Below, piece after piece: positions 17,666 to 26,698 of a DNA stretch of 64,000 bases (its first letter is position 1; every line of letters starts with the position of its first letter). Made by a program: the position numbers and the translations under genes. Below the pieces are notes generated by a model. That model did not search any database. It saw only the letters and a list, made by a program, of their open reading frames with translations, and was not told where the DNA came from. This DNA is from Paludisphaera soli (GTDB lineage: Bacteria > Planctomycetota > Planctomycetia > Isosphaerales > Isosphaeraceae): the NCBI RefSeq assembly GCF_011064595.1, contig NZ_JAALJI010000017.1, positions 90,833-154,832 of the forward strand. The letters run 5' to 3'.

Positions 17666-18466
17666 ATGCGGAGAGCCTCGCTTCGCGGGTTCGTGGCCCT
17701 GGCGGCCTGCCTGACCCTGGCGTCGGACCGGGCGGCGGCCGGCCCGGTGTCGTACAGCGTCCTCGTCACGCTCGATTTCGAGTTCTCGCTGACGGCCGAC
17801 CAGTCGGTCGAGATCGGTCCGCCGGTGGTCTTCGGGCTCCCGATCGTGATCGGCGACGCGGGGGGGGATTTCAGCGACGCCGGGGTCCAGACCGATTTCC
17901 CGCTGGGGGAGGTCTTCGGGCCGGTGAACCCGCTCAGCGACGACGGGCGGTTCCGCATCCACCTGTTCGGCGGCGTCAGCGCCTTCGCCGATCCGCCGGG
18001 GTTCAGCTACGCCCTGTTCATCCAGGAGGTCGTCGGGTTCTTCACCTTCCGGAACTACTCGGAGAACGCCGCCGATATCACCTTGAACTGGAACGGCACG
18101 TACTCGCTGCTGGCGGACGGGGATTCTTCGAGCGCCTCGATCCTCGTCGAGGCGACGACGACCCCCGACGGGGGCGATCCGACGGTCTTCAAGCTGATCG
18201 AGGACGGCCTGGTCAACGACGACTCCCGGCTCGTGAACGTGCCCCAGGACGGCACCAACGAGCTGATCGTCTCCCTGGCCGGGGCCTCTCGGGGCGCGAA
18301 CGGCCTCACGCCGGCGGCCACGCAGTTGAAGCTGGAGGCCATCGCCACGGCATCGGCCCAGGTCGTCCCCGAGCCTTCGGCCTGGATCCCGGCGAGCCTG
18401 GCGACGCTCGCCGGCCTCGGCACCTGGCGCGCCCGGCGTCCATCTCGACGGTCCTCGGCCGCATGA
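17666..18466 (+). CDS. Secreted PEP-CTERM domain protein
   Basis: About 266 residues from the ATG at 17666; a GTG at 17636 is unlikely because it lies within AGGAGGTGAG. Signal peptide: RRASLRGFVALAACLTLASDRAAA. The mature region is beta-rich and Asp/Gly-rich without known domain. The C-terminal 30 residues are a PEP-CTERM tail: VPEPS, a hydrophobic helix (AWIPASLATLAGLGTW) and a basic end (RARRPSRR). This marks it for exosortase processing and export to the surface or extracellular matrix. No exosortase gene is in this window. Confidence 0.8.
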   Translation: MRRASLRGFVALAACLTLASDRAAAGPVSYSVLVTLDFEFSLTADQSVEIGPPVVFGLPIVIGDAGGDFSDAGVQTDFPLGEVFGPVNPLSDDGRFRIHLFGGVSAFADPPGFSYALFIQEVVGFFTFRNYSENAADITLNWNGTYSLLADGDSSSASILVEATTTPDGGDPTVFKLIEDGLVNDDSRLVNVPQDGTNELIVSLAGASRGANGLTPAATQLKLEAIATASAQVVPEPSAWIPASLATLAGLGTWRARRPSRRSSAA

Positions 18467-18766
18467 TCGGCCTCCCGCTCCCTCCCCCCCACCCGCCGCG
18501 GGGCCGACGATGACCGGGTCGGCCTGTGCGGAATCTGCGGCGCGGCCTTCAACCCGGCCCCTTCCCCTGGCCGCCGCCCCGAACTCCCGGCCGGCCGGCC
18601 GTGTCCCTGTTCGGTCGGGGCCGCCGGTTCGGATCGGCCCGGGGTCGAATCCCCTTGCCGGCCCCCCTAGGATGAAAGAATACAAACGAGCCGGCCGGAT
18701 CGGATCCGGGCCGGCGGGCGGGAACGGGACTTCATTCGGTCGGATCGCGACGAGAATAGAGGAGAG
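18467..18766. other. 300-bp intergenic region
   Basis: GC-rich, no gene. A T-arm-like GGGGTCGAATCCCC at 18641-18654 lacks the rest of a tRNA. A TAGGAT at 18668 is a possible -10 for the EamA gene. Nothing else is seen. Confidence 0.4.
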
Positions 18767-19897
18767 ATGACCACGTCAGCCTCGCGGGCGGAGCAGGGGA
18801 GCGGGACCGGGGGAGCCCGGCAAACGGGGGCCCTCACGGAGGATCGGGCGGGTCGCGAGGCTGGAGAGGCGACGGCGGCCGTCGCGCGCGAGCCGGCCTC
18901 GGCCCCCATTCCCGTCGTCCACGTCGCGAGGACGCCCGACGTCCGGGCCTACGTCTACCTGGGGATCATGATCGTCCTGGGCTCCACGACCTCGCCGCTG
19001 GCCCAGGTGGCGGTCCGGCAGCTGCCGATCGGGCTGGTGCCGCTCCTGCGGTTCGGCTCGGCGGGGCTCTGCCTGCTGCCGTTCCTGGGGGGGATCGGGC
19101 CGGTCCGCGAGCTGATCCGGCGCGATTGGCGGCGGCTGGCCCTGGTGGCGGCCTGCTGCGTGCCGATCAACCAGTTCTTCTTCCTGACCGCCGCCAAGCT
19201 CGGCACCAACGCGCACGTCGGGCTCTTCTACGCCACGGTGCCCTTGATCGTCTGGCTGCTGGCCTGGATGCTCGGCCATGAGGCGCTCGACCTGGGCCGG
19301 CTGGGGGGGATCCTCATCAGCATCGCCGGCGTCCTGGTCATCGGCCTGGGAAACATCCTCGGGGCCGACGCCGCGCGGACGCCCGCCCAGGCGCACGACG
19401 TGATGATCGCCGACCTCTTGCTGATCGGCGCGGTGATCTCGTGGGGGGCTTACGTCACCCTCAGCCGGCCTCTGGTCGTCCGCCACGGGGCGCTTCCCAC
19501 GCTGGCGGGGACGTTCCTGGTCGGCTGCCTGATGCAGGTCCCGATCTCGGTCCTGACGGCCCCGAGCTGGGGCCCGCAGCTCCGCGGGGCGTCGACCGCC
19601 GCCTGGATCTGCCTGGGCGTCCTGGCCCTGGTGATGACGCCGATCAACCTGGCCCTGCAGAACCTCTCCCTGAAGCGGCTCGACGCCAGCCAGGTCGCCG
19701 CGTTCAGCAACGTCGCCCCCGTGCTCACCGTGGTCTGGGGCGTCTGGCTGTTCGGCGAGACCCTCTCGACGGCCCTGGTCGTCGGCGGCGTCCTGACCCT
19801 CGCCGGCGTCTGCTGGACCAGCCGGCCCGCCGGCAGGCGCGCCGCCCTGACCCAGATCCCCGCCCCCGCGCCCGCCGCCGCCTGCGCGGCGAATTGA
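18767..19897 (+). CDS. EamA/DMT-family transporter
   Basis: 376 residues with AGAGGAGAG just before the ATG. After an unusual soluble, Ala/Glu-rich N-terminal extension of about 55 residues, ten hydrophobic helices follow in two EamA repeats (first: YLGIMIVLGSTTSPLAQV, GLVPLLRFGSAGLCLLPFL, NQFFFLTAAKLGTNAHVGLFYATVPLIVWLLAW; second: ADLLLIGAVISWGAYVTLSR, LKRLDASQVAAFSNVAPVLTVVWGVWLFGETL). These exporters move amino acids, purines or other metabolites across the inner membrane. The substrate cannot be read from sequence. A palindromic repeat lies just after the stop. Confidence 0.9.
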   Translation: MTTSASRAEQGSGTGGARQTGALTEDRAGREAGEATAAVAREPASAPIPVVHVARTPDVRAYVYLGIMIVLGSTTSPLAQVAVRQLPIGLVPLLRFGSAGLCLLPFLGGIGPVRELIRRDWRRLALVAACCVPINQFFFLTAAKLGTNAHVGLFYATVPLIVWLLAWMLGHEALDLGRLGGILISIAGVLVIGLGNILGADAARTPAQAHDVMIADLLLIGAVISWGAYVTLSRPLVVRHGALPTLAGTFLVGCLMQVPISVLTAPSWGPQLRGASTAAWICLGVLALVMTPINLALQNLSLKRLDASQVAAFSNVAPVLTVVWGVWLFGETLSTALVVGGVLTLAGVCWTSRPAGRRAALTQIPAPAPAAACAAN

Positions 19898-19910
19898 GGC
19901 CCGTCGGGTG

Positions 19911-20003
19911 CCACGGGTTCTCCGAACCCGTGGATCGGCGTCGGGCCGCTCCCGAGCCTTCGCCGAGATCCCATGCCGGTCCACGGGTTCTCCGAACCCG
20001 TGG
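19911..20003. repeat. Pair of palindromic repeats
   Basis: Two copies of a 23-bp palindrome, arms CCACGGGTTC and GAACCCGTGG around TCC, at 19911-19933 and 19981-20003. A third copy, near-identical, is at 45507-45528. Flanks also match slightly (GGTGCCACGGG, GTGGCACCCC). Each arm pair can form a 10-bp stem. Placed between convergent genes, they may act as terminators or be REP-type elements. Confidence 0.75.
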
Positions 20004-20109
20004 CACCCCGGCCCGGCCCCGACGTCCCAGGGACGGCGGTGATCGGGGCAGCCTCGCGGCTCGCGAGGGCCGCCGCTTGAGCGGCCCTCCGGTCCTCTCC
20101 GCGAAAGCG

Positions 20110-21141
20110 TCAGGCCCGGGCCGGGGCCTTCTCGCCGGTCGCGGCCGCGATGAGCCGGTTGGCGGCGGCCGGGTCCTGGCGGCATTCCAGCAGGGCGGTG
20201 AGCATGATCGGGGCGACGATGGTGGCGTCGGACTCGATCACGAACATCGGGGTGTCTTCGGTCAGCTTGTCCCAGGTGATCTTCTCGTTCGGCGTCGCGC
20301 CCGAGTAGGACCCGTAGGACGTGGTCGAGTCGGAGATCTGGCAGAAGTAGGCCCAGGGCTTCACCGGCTCTTCCAGGTCGTACTTGATCGAGGGCACGAC
20401 GCAGATGGGGAAGTCGCCGGCGATGCCGCCGCCGATCTGGAAGAAGCCGACGCCGGCCTCGCCCGAGGACAGCTCGCGGTAGCGGTCGTAGAAGTCGGCC
20501 ATGTACTCGATGCCCGACTTGGCGACCGACGCCTCGCACTCGCCCAGCTTGACGTGCGAGGCGAAGATGTTGCCGAACGTCGAGTCCTCGTAGCCGGGGA
20601 CGACGATCGGCAGCTTCGCGCGGGCGGCGGCCAGCAGCCAGCACTCCTCCGGGTCGCCCTCGTAGATGTCCTCGCCGATGGTGGTGACCAGGTCGTAGAA
20701 GTACTCGTGCCAGAACTTGCGCGTGCCGTTCCTGGCGGCGTCCTTCCACATCGGCACGATGAACTTCTCGACGGCGCGGAAGGCCTCGTCCTCGGGGATG
20801 CTCGTGTCGGTCACGCGCCGCATCCGGTCTTCGAGGATCTTGGTGTCGTCGGACTTCGAGAAGTAGCGGTACTCGGGGAAGTCCTTGTAGCTGTGGTGGG
20901 CGACCAGCCGGAAGAGGGACTCCTCCAGGTTGGCTCCGGTGACCGACAGCCCGTGGATCAGCCCCGCGCGGATGGCCGGGGCCAGGGTCACGCCGAGCTG
21001 GGCCGACGACATCGCGCCGGCGACCGCCCAGAACATCTTCCCGCCCGACTCGACGTGCCGCCAGTAGGCGAGCGTGGCGTCCCTGGTGGCGCGTGCGTTG
21101 AAGTTCTTGTAGTTCTTGAGGACGAATTCCAGCATCTTCAT
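20110..21141 (-). CDS. Deoxyhypusine-synthase-family protein
   Basis: 343 residues, start ATG at 21139-21141. The fold's Rossmann-type NAD region and the family regions are present: VTGANLEESLFRLVAHH at 67-83, the central GVGFFQIGGGIAGDFPICVVPS at 231-252, and AYFCQISDSTTSYGSYSGATPNEKITWDKL at 264-293. Lys292 occupies the position of the catalytic lysine that forms the enzyme-butylamine imine in eukaryotic deoxyhypusine synthase (WGK motif). Eukaryotes and archaea use the enzyme to modify eIF5A from spermidine; bacteria lack that target, and bacterial homologues more likely make homospermidine or another polyamine. A paralogous function is likely here. Confidence 0.9.
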   Translation of the reverse strand: MKMLEFVLKNYKNFNARATRDATLAYWRHVESGGKMFWAVAGAMSSAQLGVTLAPAIRAGLIHGLSVTGANLEESLFRLVAHHSYKDFPEYRYFSKSDDTKILEDRMRRVTDTSIPEDEAFRAVEKFIVPMWKDAARNGTRKFWHEYFYDLVTTIGEDIYEGDPEECWLLAAARAKLPIVVPGYEDSTFGNIFASHVKLGECEASVAKSGIEYMADFYDRYRELSSGEAGVGFFQIGGGIAGDFPICVVPSIKYDLEEPVKPWAYFCQISDSTTSYGSYSGATPNEKITWDKLTEDTPMFVIESDATIVAPIMLTALLECRQDPAAANRLIAAATGEKAPARA

Positions 21142-21538
21142 GGTCGGGCTCGGCTTGATACGGCGACGAACGACGGCGGCTCCCGCCGCGACCCTCGCAC
21201 GGGAAAGGGATGAGGCGTCGGGCCGCGGGACGGCTCGACGTTCCAGCTTACCGAAAACCGCGTTTCGCGTAACCGTCATCGGCGACGACGGGAGGCCTCG
21301 GGCCGGCCTTCGGGGGCGAATGCGTGCTTGGCGGGCCGCGCGAGGTCCCGTCCGGGCGAAACCCGAGGCCGGTTCAAGCAGCGTCGTCGCGGGCGCCGAT
21401 CTCAACGAGGCGGGATCACGCGGCTTGCGCCCGGGGCCCGACTGGCGTTGCCGGAAGTCTGCAAATCGGTTCAGATGCCGCGCGGGCCGAAGGATCGGCC
21501 GCTGCCGGGTCGCCGGACCCCACGGAGGAGGATCGCTC

Positions 21539-23278
21539 GTGTCGTCAGTCCCGCCCGCCGACGAGGCCGCACGCCCGGAAGGGGAAGTCGAAGCCCCGCG
21601 CCTTCGCGATCGGTCGATCGTCCGCGAGGCCCTCCTGATCGGGCTGCTCGCCCTGACGCTCAACCTCGTCGGCAACGGCCGGATCAGCCTGTGGGACCGC
21701 GACGAGCCCCGATACGCCGGCGCGACCCGCGAGATGCGCGCCAGCGGCGACTGGGTCCACCCCACGTTCAACGCCGAGCCCCGCTACCACAAGCCGATCC
21801 TCATCTACTGGCTGATGCTCGCCGGCACCGCGATCGGCGGCGACAACCCGTTCGGCGCGCGGCTGGTCTCGGCGGTGATGGGGACGGCCTCGGTGCTGCT
21901 GGCCTGGGGCTGGACCCGCCGCGTCCTGGGCGCGAGCGTCGGGCGGCTCGCCGGGTTCGTCCTGGCGACGATGCCCTTGATGATGGCCGAGTCGAAGCTC
22001 TCGACCACCGACGCGACCCTCGCCTTCTTCTTCGTCGGCTGCCAGCTCTCGCTCTGGGAGCTGTGGACGCGGCCCTCGAAGCGCGCCGCGGCGGCCTTCT
22101 GGGCCTTGCTAGGCCTGGCAGTGCTCACCAAGTCGCCCGCCGCGCCGGTGCTCCTGGTCGCGTCGGTCGGCCTCGGCTGGCTCTGCGGCGGGCCGAGCCC
22201 GTTCGTCTACGCCCGCCGGCTGCAATGGCGCTGGGGGCTGCCGCTGTTCCTGGCGATCGTCGTCCCCTGGAACGTCGCCATCCTGCTGCGGTCGCACGGC
22301 GAATACTTCAACGTGGCCGTGGGCTATCACATCGTCCAGCGCGCCACGCAGGGGCTGGAGGAGCACGGCGGGTTTCCCGGCTATTACGTCGCGCTGGGGA
22401 TGGCGACCCTGCTGCCGTGGTCGGCCCTGATCCCGGCGGCCCTGGCGTCGGCCTGGGCGCGTCGCCGCGAGACTGCGACGGCCGGCTTCCTGATCGGCTG
22501 GGCGATCGGCCCGTTGATCCTGCTGGAATGCGTCCGGACGAAGCTGATCCACTACTACCTGCCGGCCGTCCCCGCGCTGGCGGTTTTGATCGCCTGGATG
22601 CTCGTGCGGGTCGGCGAGGGTTCGTTCGCCCTGGGCGCTCCCCGGCTCCTGCGGTTCGCCGGGCGGATGATCGCCGTCGTGGCCGCCGTCGCGACGGTCG
22701 GCCTGGCGACGGCCGCCGTGGCGATCCTCCCCGGCCCGATGAAGGCCCCGGCCGGGACGATGGCGGCGATCATCGCCGCGGGCGCGATCTACGGCTTGCG
22801 CGAGGCCGCTGCCGGCCGGCTCCGCAACGCGACGCGAGCCGCGATCGTGAGCACGGCCGCGATGGAGCTGGTCCTCGCCGGCTGGTGCCTGCCGGCCGCC
22901 GAGCCCTACCGCTCGTCGACCGTCGTCGGCCGCCGCCTGGCCGCCCTCGAAGCCGCGACTGGCGTCCCCCCCGCGCTCTGCACCTTCCGCCCGCCGAACG
23001 CGGTCTACTCCCTGGGCCACCCCGCCCCCCTGCTGCGGAGCCGCAAGGAGATCCTCGACCTCGCCGACCGCTCCGGCTCCATCCTGATGCCGCTGACCCC
23101 CCTGGAACTGAAGATGCTCCGCGACGACCCCGCGTTCCAGGTCGACATCCAGGAGACCGTCGAGGGCCTCAGCATCGAGAAGGCCCGCAACGAGACGCTC
23201 CACCTCTCGGTCGTCCGCCCCGCCGCCGGGACCGGCCCCACGATCGCCGCGCCGGCCTCCGAAGCTGTGGTGCGGTGA
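21539..23278 (+). CDS. GT39-family (ArnT/PMT-like) glycosyltransferase
   Basis: 579 residues from GTG at 21539, chosen because GGAGGAGG lies 7 nt upstream. The catalytic first-loop motif is WDRDEPRYAGATREM (Asp-Glu at 55-56), followed by WVHPTFNAEPRYHKPILIYWLM, as in ArnT and other GT39 proteins that use polyprenyl-phosphate-linked sugars. About twelve hydrophobic helices follow, and a periplasmic C-terminal region of about 110 residues. The family adds sugars to lipid A, glycans or proteins on the periplasmic face. The acceptor is unknown. It is divergent from the deoxyhypusine-synthase-like gene with a 397-bp gap that contains no clear gene. Confidence 0.9.
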   Translation: MSSVPPADEAARPEGEVEAPRLRDRSIVREALLIGLLALTLNLVGNGRISLWDRDEPRYAGATREMRASGDWVHPTFNAEPRYHKPILIYWLMLAGTAIGGDNPFGARLVSAVMGTASVLLAWGWTRRVLGASVGRLAGFVLATMPLMMAESKLSTTDATLAFFFVGCQLSLWELWTRPSKRAAAAFWALLGLAVLTKSPAAPVLLVASVGLGWLCGGPSPFVYARRLQWRWGLPLFLAIVVPWNVAILLRSHGEYFNVAVGYHIVQRATQGLEEHGGFPGYYVALGMATLLPWSALIPAALASAWARRRETATAGFLIGWAIGPLILLECVRTKLIHYYLPAVPALAVLIAWMLVRVGEGSFALGAPRLLRFAGRMIAVVAAVATVGLATAAVAILPGPMKAPAGTMAAIIAAGAIYGLREAAAGRLRNATRAAIVSTAAMELVLAGWCLPAAEPYRSSTVVGRRLAALEAATGVPPALCTFRPPNAVYSLGHPAPLLRSRKEILDLADRSGSILMPLTPLELKMLRDDPAFQVDIQETVEGLSIEKARNETLHLSVVRPAAGTGPTIAAPASEAVVR

Positions 23279-23479
23279 GGTTTCGTAGCCGTCGAGGGGT
23301 GGGTTCCCATGTTGCGGGACCTTTGCGTGCGGACTGATGAGGCGTGAGCCGGTGCCCGGCGAAGGGAGTCGTGCGACATTCGATCCGAATCGGGCCTTGG
23401 GGCCTCGTCTCCCGGACGAAAGCTCCAACCTCGGCCGGGAAGGCGTCCCGGACGGTGGAGGCGGGGGCATCGCAAGGCC

Positions 23480-23719
23480 TTACCAGTCCGCCGTCCAGAC
23501 CCCGCGCTCGATATACGTCGACCACCAGTCGGGCGGCGAGGGATTCGTGTCGGACAGATGCATGTGGGTCGTATCCGAGTCGCATCGGATCACGAACGAC
23601 TTGCCCCTCGGATGGACGTGGAAGCTGGAACCTCCCCCGCAGACGGGGCAGTGGATCGCTTTGAGCAACTCTTCCGAGCAGCCCTCCATCAGCACCCGCC
23701 GGATCTCCTCGTGAGTCAC
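23480..23719 (-). CDS. Small zinc-binding-like protein
   Basis: 79 residues from GTG at 23717-23719, with GAGGAGACC 7 nt upstream; a longer frame without ribosome site extends to 23989. It has an N-terminal helix (THEEIRRVLMEGCSEELLKAI), one CPVCGGGSSFHVHP motif with a Cys-x2-Cys and two His, a further Cys in VIRCDSD, and a Trp-rich end (PDWWSTYIERGVW). This looks like a small metal-binding fold of unknown function. I do not recognise its family. Confidence 0.55.
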   Translation of the reverse strand: MTHEEIRRVLMEGCSEELLKAIHCPVCGGGSSFHVHPRGKSFVIRCDSDTTHMHLSDTNPSPPDWWSTYIERGVWTADW

Positions 23720-24137
23720 GCCCTGGTCTCCTCGCGAAGTTGGGGAGCCGTACCGCCGCGGCCTTCGAGTCGCGCCGGGCACGCGTCCTGGGCCTGGTTG
23801 GTCCCAGTCTACGGGATATCGCCCCCGGGCTGACAGCGTGAGCCTCAATTCCCGAGGGCCGATGCGACCTCTCGTCCTCCTTTCCGGGCAAGTGGCCCGA
23901 TGTGCCGGATGAGGAAGAAGACGAGCCAGGAAGCCGTCCGGAGAGATGGCCGGCCGTCGCGTAAGCCGAGCGAGGCCGTTGCTCCCCACAAGACGGGCGT
24001 GCGGGCCTGCGACGGAGAGGAGGAGGCGTCTTCCGTCAACCCTCCCCAGCCAGGTGTCCAGGCTGGTCCCTCGCTTGCCCCCCGGACGCGCCGTGGGTTA
24101 ACGTGGTCGGCTCGATCAACAAACGGGGGGGCGGGCG
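23720..24137. other. 418-bp intergenic region
   Basis: Separates divergent genes. I see no open frame with a ribosome site, no repeat and no clear promoter; it must hold the start signals for both neighbours. Confidence 0.4.
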
Positions 24138-25283
24138 ATGGCGAAGGGCGGGCGCGGGGTGCTGGTCGTGCACGTGACAAGCCACGGCTACGGGCACATG
24201 AACCGGACGGTGGCGGTGCTCAACCAGGTGCCGGAGGCGGTGCCGGTGACGATCCGCTGTCACCCCGAACTGTTCCCGAACTGGCGCGAGCGGCTCACGC
24301 GGCCGGCGGAGCTGGACGCGCACGTCTCCGACTCGGGCGCCGTGAACCCGATCGGCGGCAGCGGCGAGACCGACGCCCCGGCGACCCTCGCGCGGGCGCT
24401 GGAGGTCTATCGCGAGGCCGTCGCCCGCGTCGACGACGACGCGGCCTTCCTGCGGAACGTCGGCGCCGCCGCGCTCCTGAGCGACGCCCCGCCGCTCCCC
24501 CTGGTCGCCGCCGACCGCGCCGGGGTGCCGGGTTGGCTCCTCGCCAACTTCACCTGGGCCGACATTTACGAGCCTTACGCGCGCGCCGCCGGCCCCGAGA
24601 TGCGGGAGCTGGTCGCCGAGCTGAAGCGGGCGTACGGCCGCGCCTCGGGCGTCTTCCGCGCCGAGCCGGCGCTCAAGATGGGCTGGCTGCCGAACCAGCT
24701 CGACGTCGGCCTGGTCGCCAACCCGGGCCGCGACCGCGGCAAGGAGCTGCGGGCGAAGCTGGGGCTGGGGAAGGCGGAAAAGCTCGTTTATTTCTACGTG
24801 GGTCGATACGGCCAGGACGACCTGGACTGGGGCCGGCTGGCCTCGTTCGCCGCGCGAGGCGTCCACTTCGTCGGCTACCACGCCGCGCCGGTGGGCGCGC
24901 TGCCGAACCTCCACCTGGTCCCGGCGTCGGAGTGGTCCGGGGGCGACCTGATCGCCTCGACCGACGCGGTGGTCGCCAAGGCGGGCTACGGCACGATGAG
25001 CGAGGCGATGGCCCACGGCCGGCCGATCCTCTACCCCCCGCGCCGGGGCTTCGCCGAGTACCGCGCCCTCGACCGCAACGCCCGCGCCTGGGGCGGCGGC
25101 GTCCCCGTCTCCTCGCGCGACTTCGCCGCCATGCGGATCGGCCCCGCCCTCGACCGCGCCTTCGCCCTCGGCCGCCTCAGGCCGCCGTTCCACCCCGACG
25201 GCGCCGCGAGGGTGGCGAAGGTCCTGACCAGCCTCTGCCTTCCGAGGCGCCGGTTCCTTGTCGACCGCGCCGGGGGCCATTAG
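24138..25283 (+). CDS. GT-B-fold glycosyltransferase-like protein
   Basis: 381 residues. The N-terminus VLVVHVTSHGYGHMNRTVAVL is the characteristic glycine-rich loop of MurG/GT28-like enzymes and the N-terminal part of arabinokinase-like proteins. In the C-terminal half, VFRAEPALKMGWLPNQLDVGLVA and SEWSGGDLIASTDAVVAKAGYGTMSEAMAHGRPILYPPRR form the nucleotide-sugar site with the GYGT...EA...G.P pattern. It may transfer a sugar in cell-envelope metabolism; donor and acceptor are unknown. It precedes a Tat-exported BNR-like protein by 95 bp on the same strand. Confidence 0.8.
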   Translation: MAKGGRGVLVVHVTSHGYGHMNRTVAVLNQVPEAVPVTIRCHPELFPNWRERLTRPAELDAHVSDSGAVNPIGGSGETDAPATLARALEVYREAVARVDDDAAFLRNVGAAALLSDAPPLPLVAADRAGVPGWLLANFTWADIYEPYARAAGPEMRELVAELKRAYGRASGVFRAEPALKMGWLPNQLDVGLVANPGRDRGKELRAKLGLGKAEKLVYFYVGRYGQDDLDWGRLASFAARGVHFVGYHAAPVGALPNLHLVPASEWSGGDLIASTDAVVAKAGYGTMSEAMAHGRPILYPPRRGFAEYRALDRNARAWGGGVPVSSRDFAAMRIGPALDRAFALGRLRPPFHPDGAARVAKVLTSLCLPRRRFLVDRAGGH

Positions 25284-25378
25284 ACTGCCGGGCTGGAGAT
25301 CCCCCGGGAGCGGCCCCGCCGCCCCGCGCGAGGATCCAGGCGCCCGGACCCCCAGGCGGGAGAAGTCCCATCGAACCT

Positions 25379-26647
25379 ATGAACACGCGGTCGCATCTTG
25401 ATAGGCGAGGGTTCCTCGGGATCGTCGCGGCGGCCTCGGCCGGCGGATTGCTGGGTGGCGTCGCCCGGCTGCGGGCCGCGCCCGCGGGGACGGTCGGCGA
25501 GACGGACCATTTCTGGTATCGCCTGGCGCCGGAGGGGCCGTACATCGACTCCCAGCGCGGCGATCGGGCGTTCGGGTTCGGCGGCGGCAAGATCTTCCTG
25601 TCGGAGGACGTCGGCCGGACCTGGGCCCATCAGGCGGCGTTCCCCGAGGCCGAGAACATCACGTTCAGCTGCTTCCTGAAGAACGGCAACGTCCTGTTCG
25701 CCACCCGCGAGAAGCTGTTCCTCAGCACCGACGACCTGGCGACGCACCGCGAGATCATCGTCAAGGACCGCGAGGGGAAGGACTACCTGCCGCACACGCC
25801 GAAGGACCCGGAGCAGCCCGGCTGGTACTTCCACTCGCTCGACGGGATCCACACCTGGGACGTCGACGGCGTCGAGATGCTCGTCTGGGGCAACTACTGC
25901 AACGTGCTCGGCGGCGCGGTGCCGGTGAACATCTTCTACTCGACCGACGGCGGCGAGACCGTCAAGATCGCCTACTCCTTCGGCCGGAACCCGGAGTTCC
26001 AGGAGCCGGGCGCGAAGCCCGAGTCGTTCCTCGGCGATCCGACGAACCCGGTCGTCTGCCGCCATGTTCACGCGGTGATGTACCATCCCGCCGAGCGCGC
26101 GTTCTACGCCTGCACGGGCGACATCGACAGCGGCCACGGCCACGAGTGCCACTGGCTGCGCGGGACGTACGACGCGAAGGCCGACGCCTGGGACTGGAAG
26201 ATCCTGGTGTCGGTGAATTCGAACTCGCGCTACAAGTCGGGCGGGATCAACTTCGTCGACGGCCTGCTCTACTGGGCCGCCGACGCGAACGGCCCCAAGC
26301 CTGAGGGCGAGAAGCACGACCGGGGCATCTTCCGGTGCGCCCCGGGGGACCTCGCGGACCCGTCGAAGCACACCCGCCTGTTCGACGCCGAGTTCGAGAT
26401 GGCCAACATGATCATCGAGGACGGCGTGATGGTGGCGGGCCACTGCGCCCCGGCTTCCACGTTCGCCACGGGCCTCGCCTATTCGCCCGACCTGGGGAAG
26501 ACCTGGAAGGAATACGACCTGGCCGAGTTCGGCCCGCGCTCGCCGCTCCGCTTCCAGCCCAAGAACAGCGACGGCTGGTTCCGGATCGACCTCCGCAAGG
26601 GTTGGATCGAGCGCGCCGAGGTCCTGTTCCTCAAGCCGAAGCCGTGA
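25379..26647 (+). CDS. Tat-exported BNR/sialidase-like beta-propeller protein
   Basis: 422 residues. The N-terminus has a twin-arginine signal, DRRGFLGIVAAASAGGLLGGVARLRAAPA, so it is exported folded. The mature part has BNR-like Asp-box repeats, for example LSEDVGRTWAHQ, YSTDGGETVKIAYS and YSPDLGKTWKEY, arranged as in six-bladed propellers of sialidase-like proteins. No active-site set for a sialidase is clear. It probably binds or hydrolyses carbohydrate in the periplasm. The ATG at 25379 has a distant GGGAGAAG (about 12 nt). Confidence 0.8.
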   Translation: MNTRSHLDRRGFLGIVAAASAGGLLGGVARLRAAPAGTVGETDHFWYRLAPEGPYIDSQRGDRAFGFGGGKIFLSEDVGRTWAHQAAFPEAENITFSCFLKNGNVLFATREKLFLSTDDLATHREIIVKDREGKDYLPHTPKDPEQPGWYFHSLDGIHTWDVDGVEMLVWGNYCNVLGGAVPVNIFYSTDGGETVKIAYSFGRNPEFQEPGAKPESFLGDPTNPVVCRHVHAVMYHPAERAFYACTGDIDSGHGHECHWLRGTYDAKADAWDWKILVSVNSNSRYKSGGINFVDGLLYWAADANGPKPEGEKHDRGIFRCAPGDLADPSKHTRLFDAEFEMANMIIEDGVMVAGHCAPASTFATGLAYSPDLGKTWKEYDLAEFGPRSPLRFQPKNSDGWFRIDLRKGWIERAEVLFLKPKP

Positions 26648-26657
26648 GGGGACGCCG

Positions 26658-26685
26658 AGGGGGGCCGGCTCGGGTAGACCCCCCT
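26658..26685. terminator. Hairpin between convergent genes
   Basis: AGGGGGG (26658-26664) pairs with CCCCCCT (26679-26685) over a 14-nt loop, followed by TTT. It is 11 bp after the BNR-like stop and 14 bp before the end of the convergent surface-protein gene. Confidence 0.45.
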
Positions 26686-26698
26686 TTCGCCCGCGTCG

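Noticed and set aside
18641..18670. Possible tRNA 3' half (GGGGTCGAATCCCC followed by TTGCCGGCCCCCCTA)
   Set aside because: The T-loop lacks a base, and no matching acceptor, D-arm or anticodon arm precedes it. I treat it as chance or a remnant at most.
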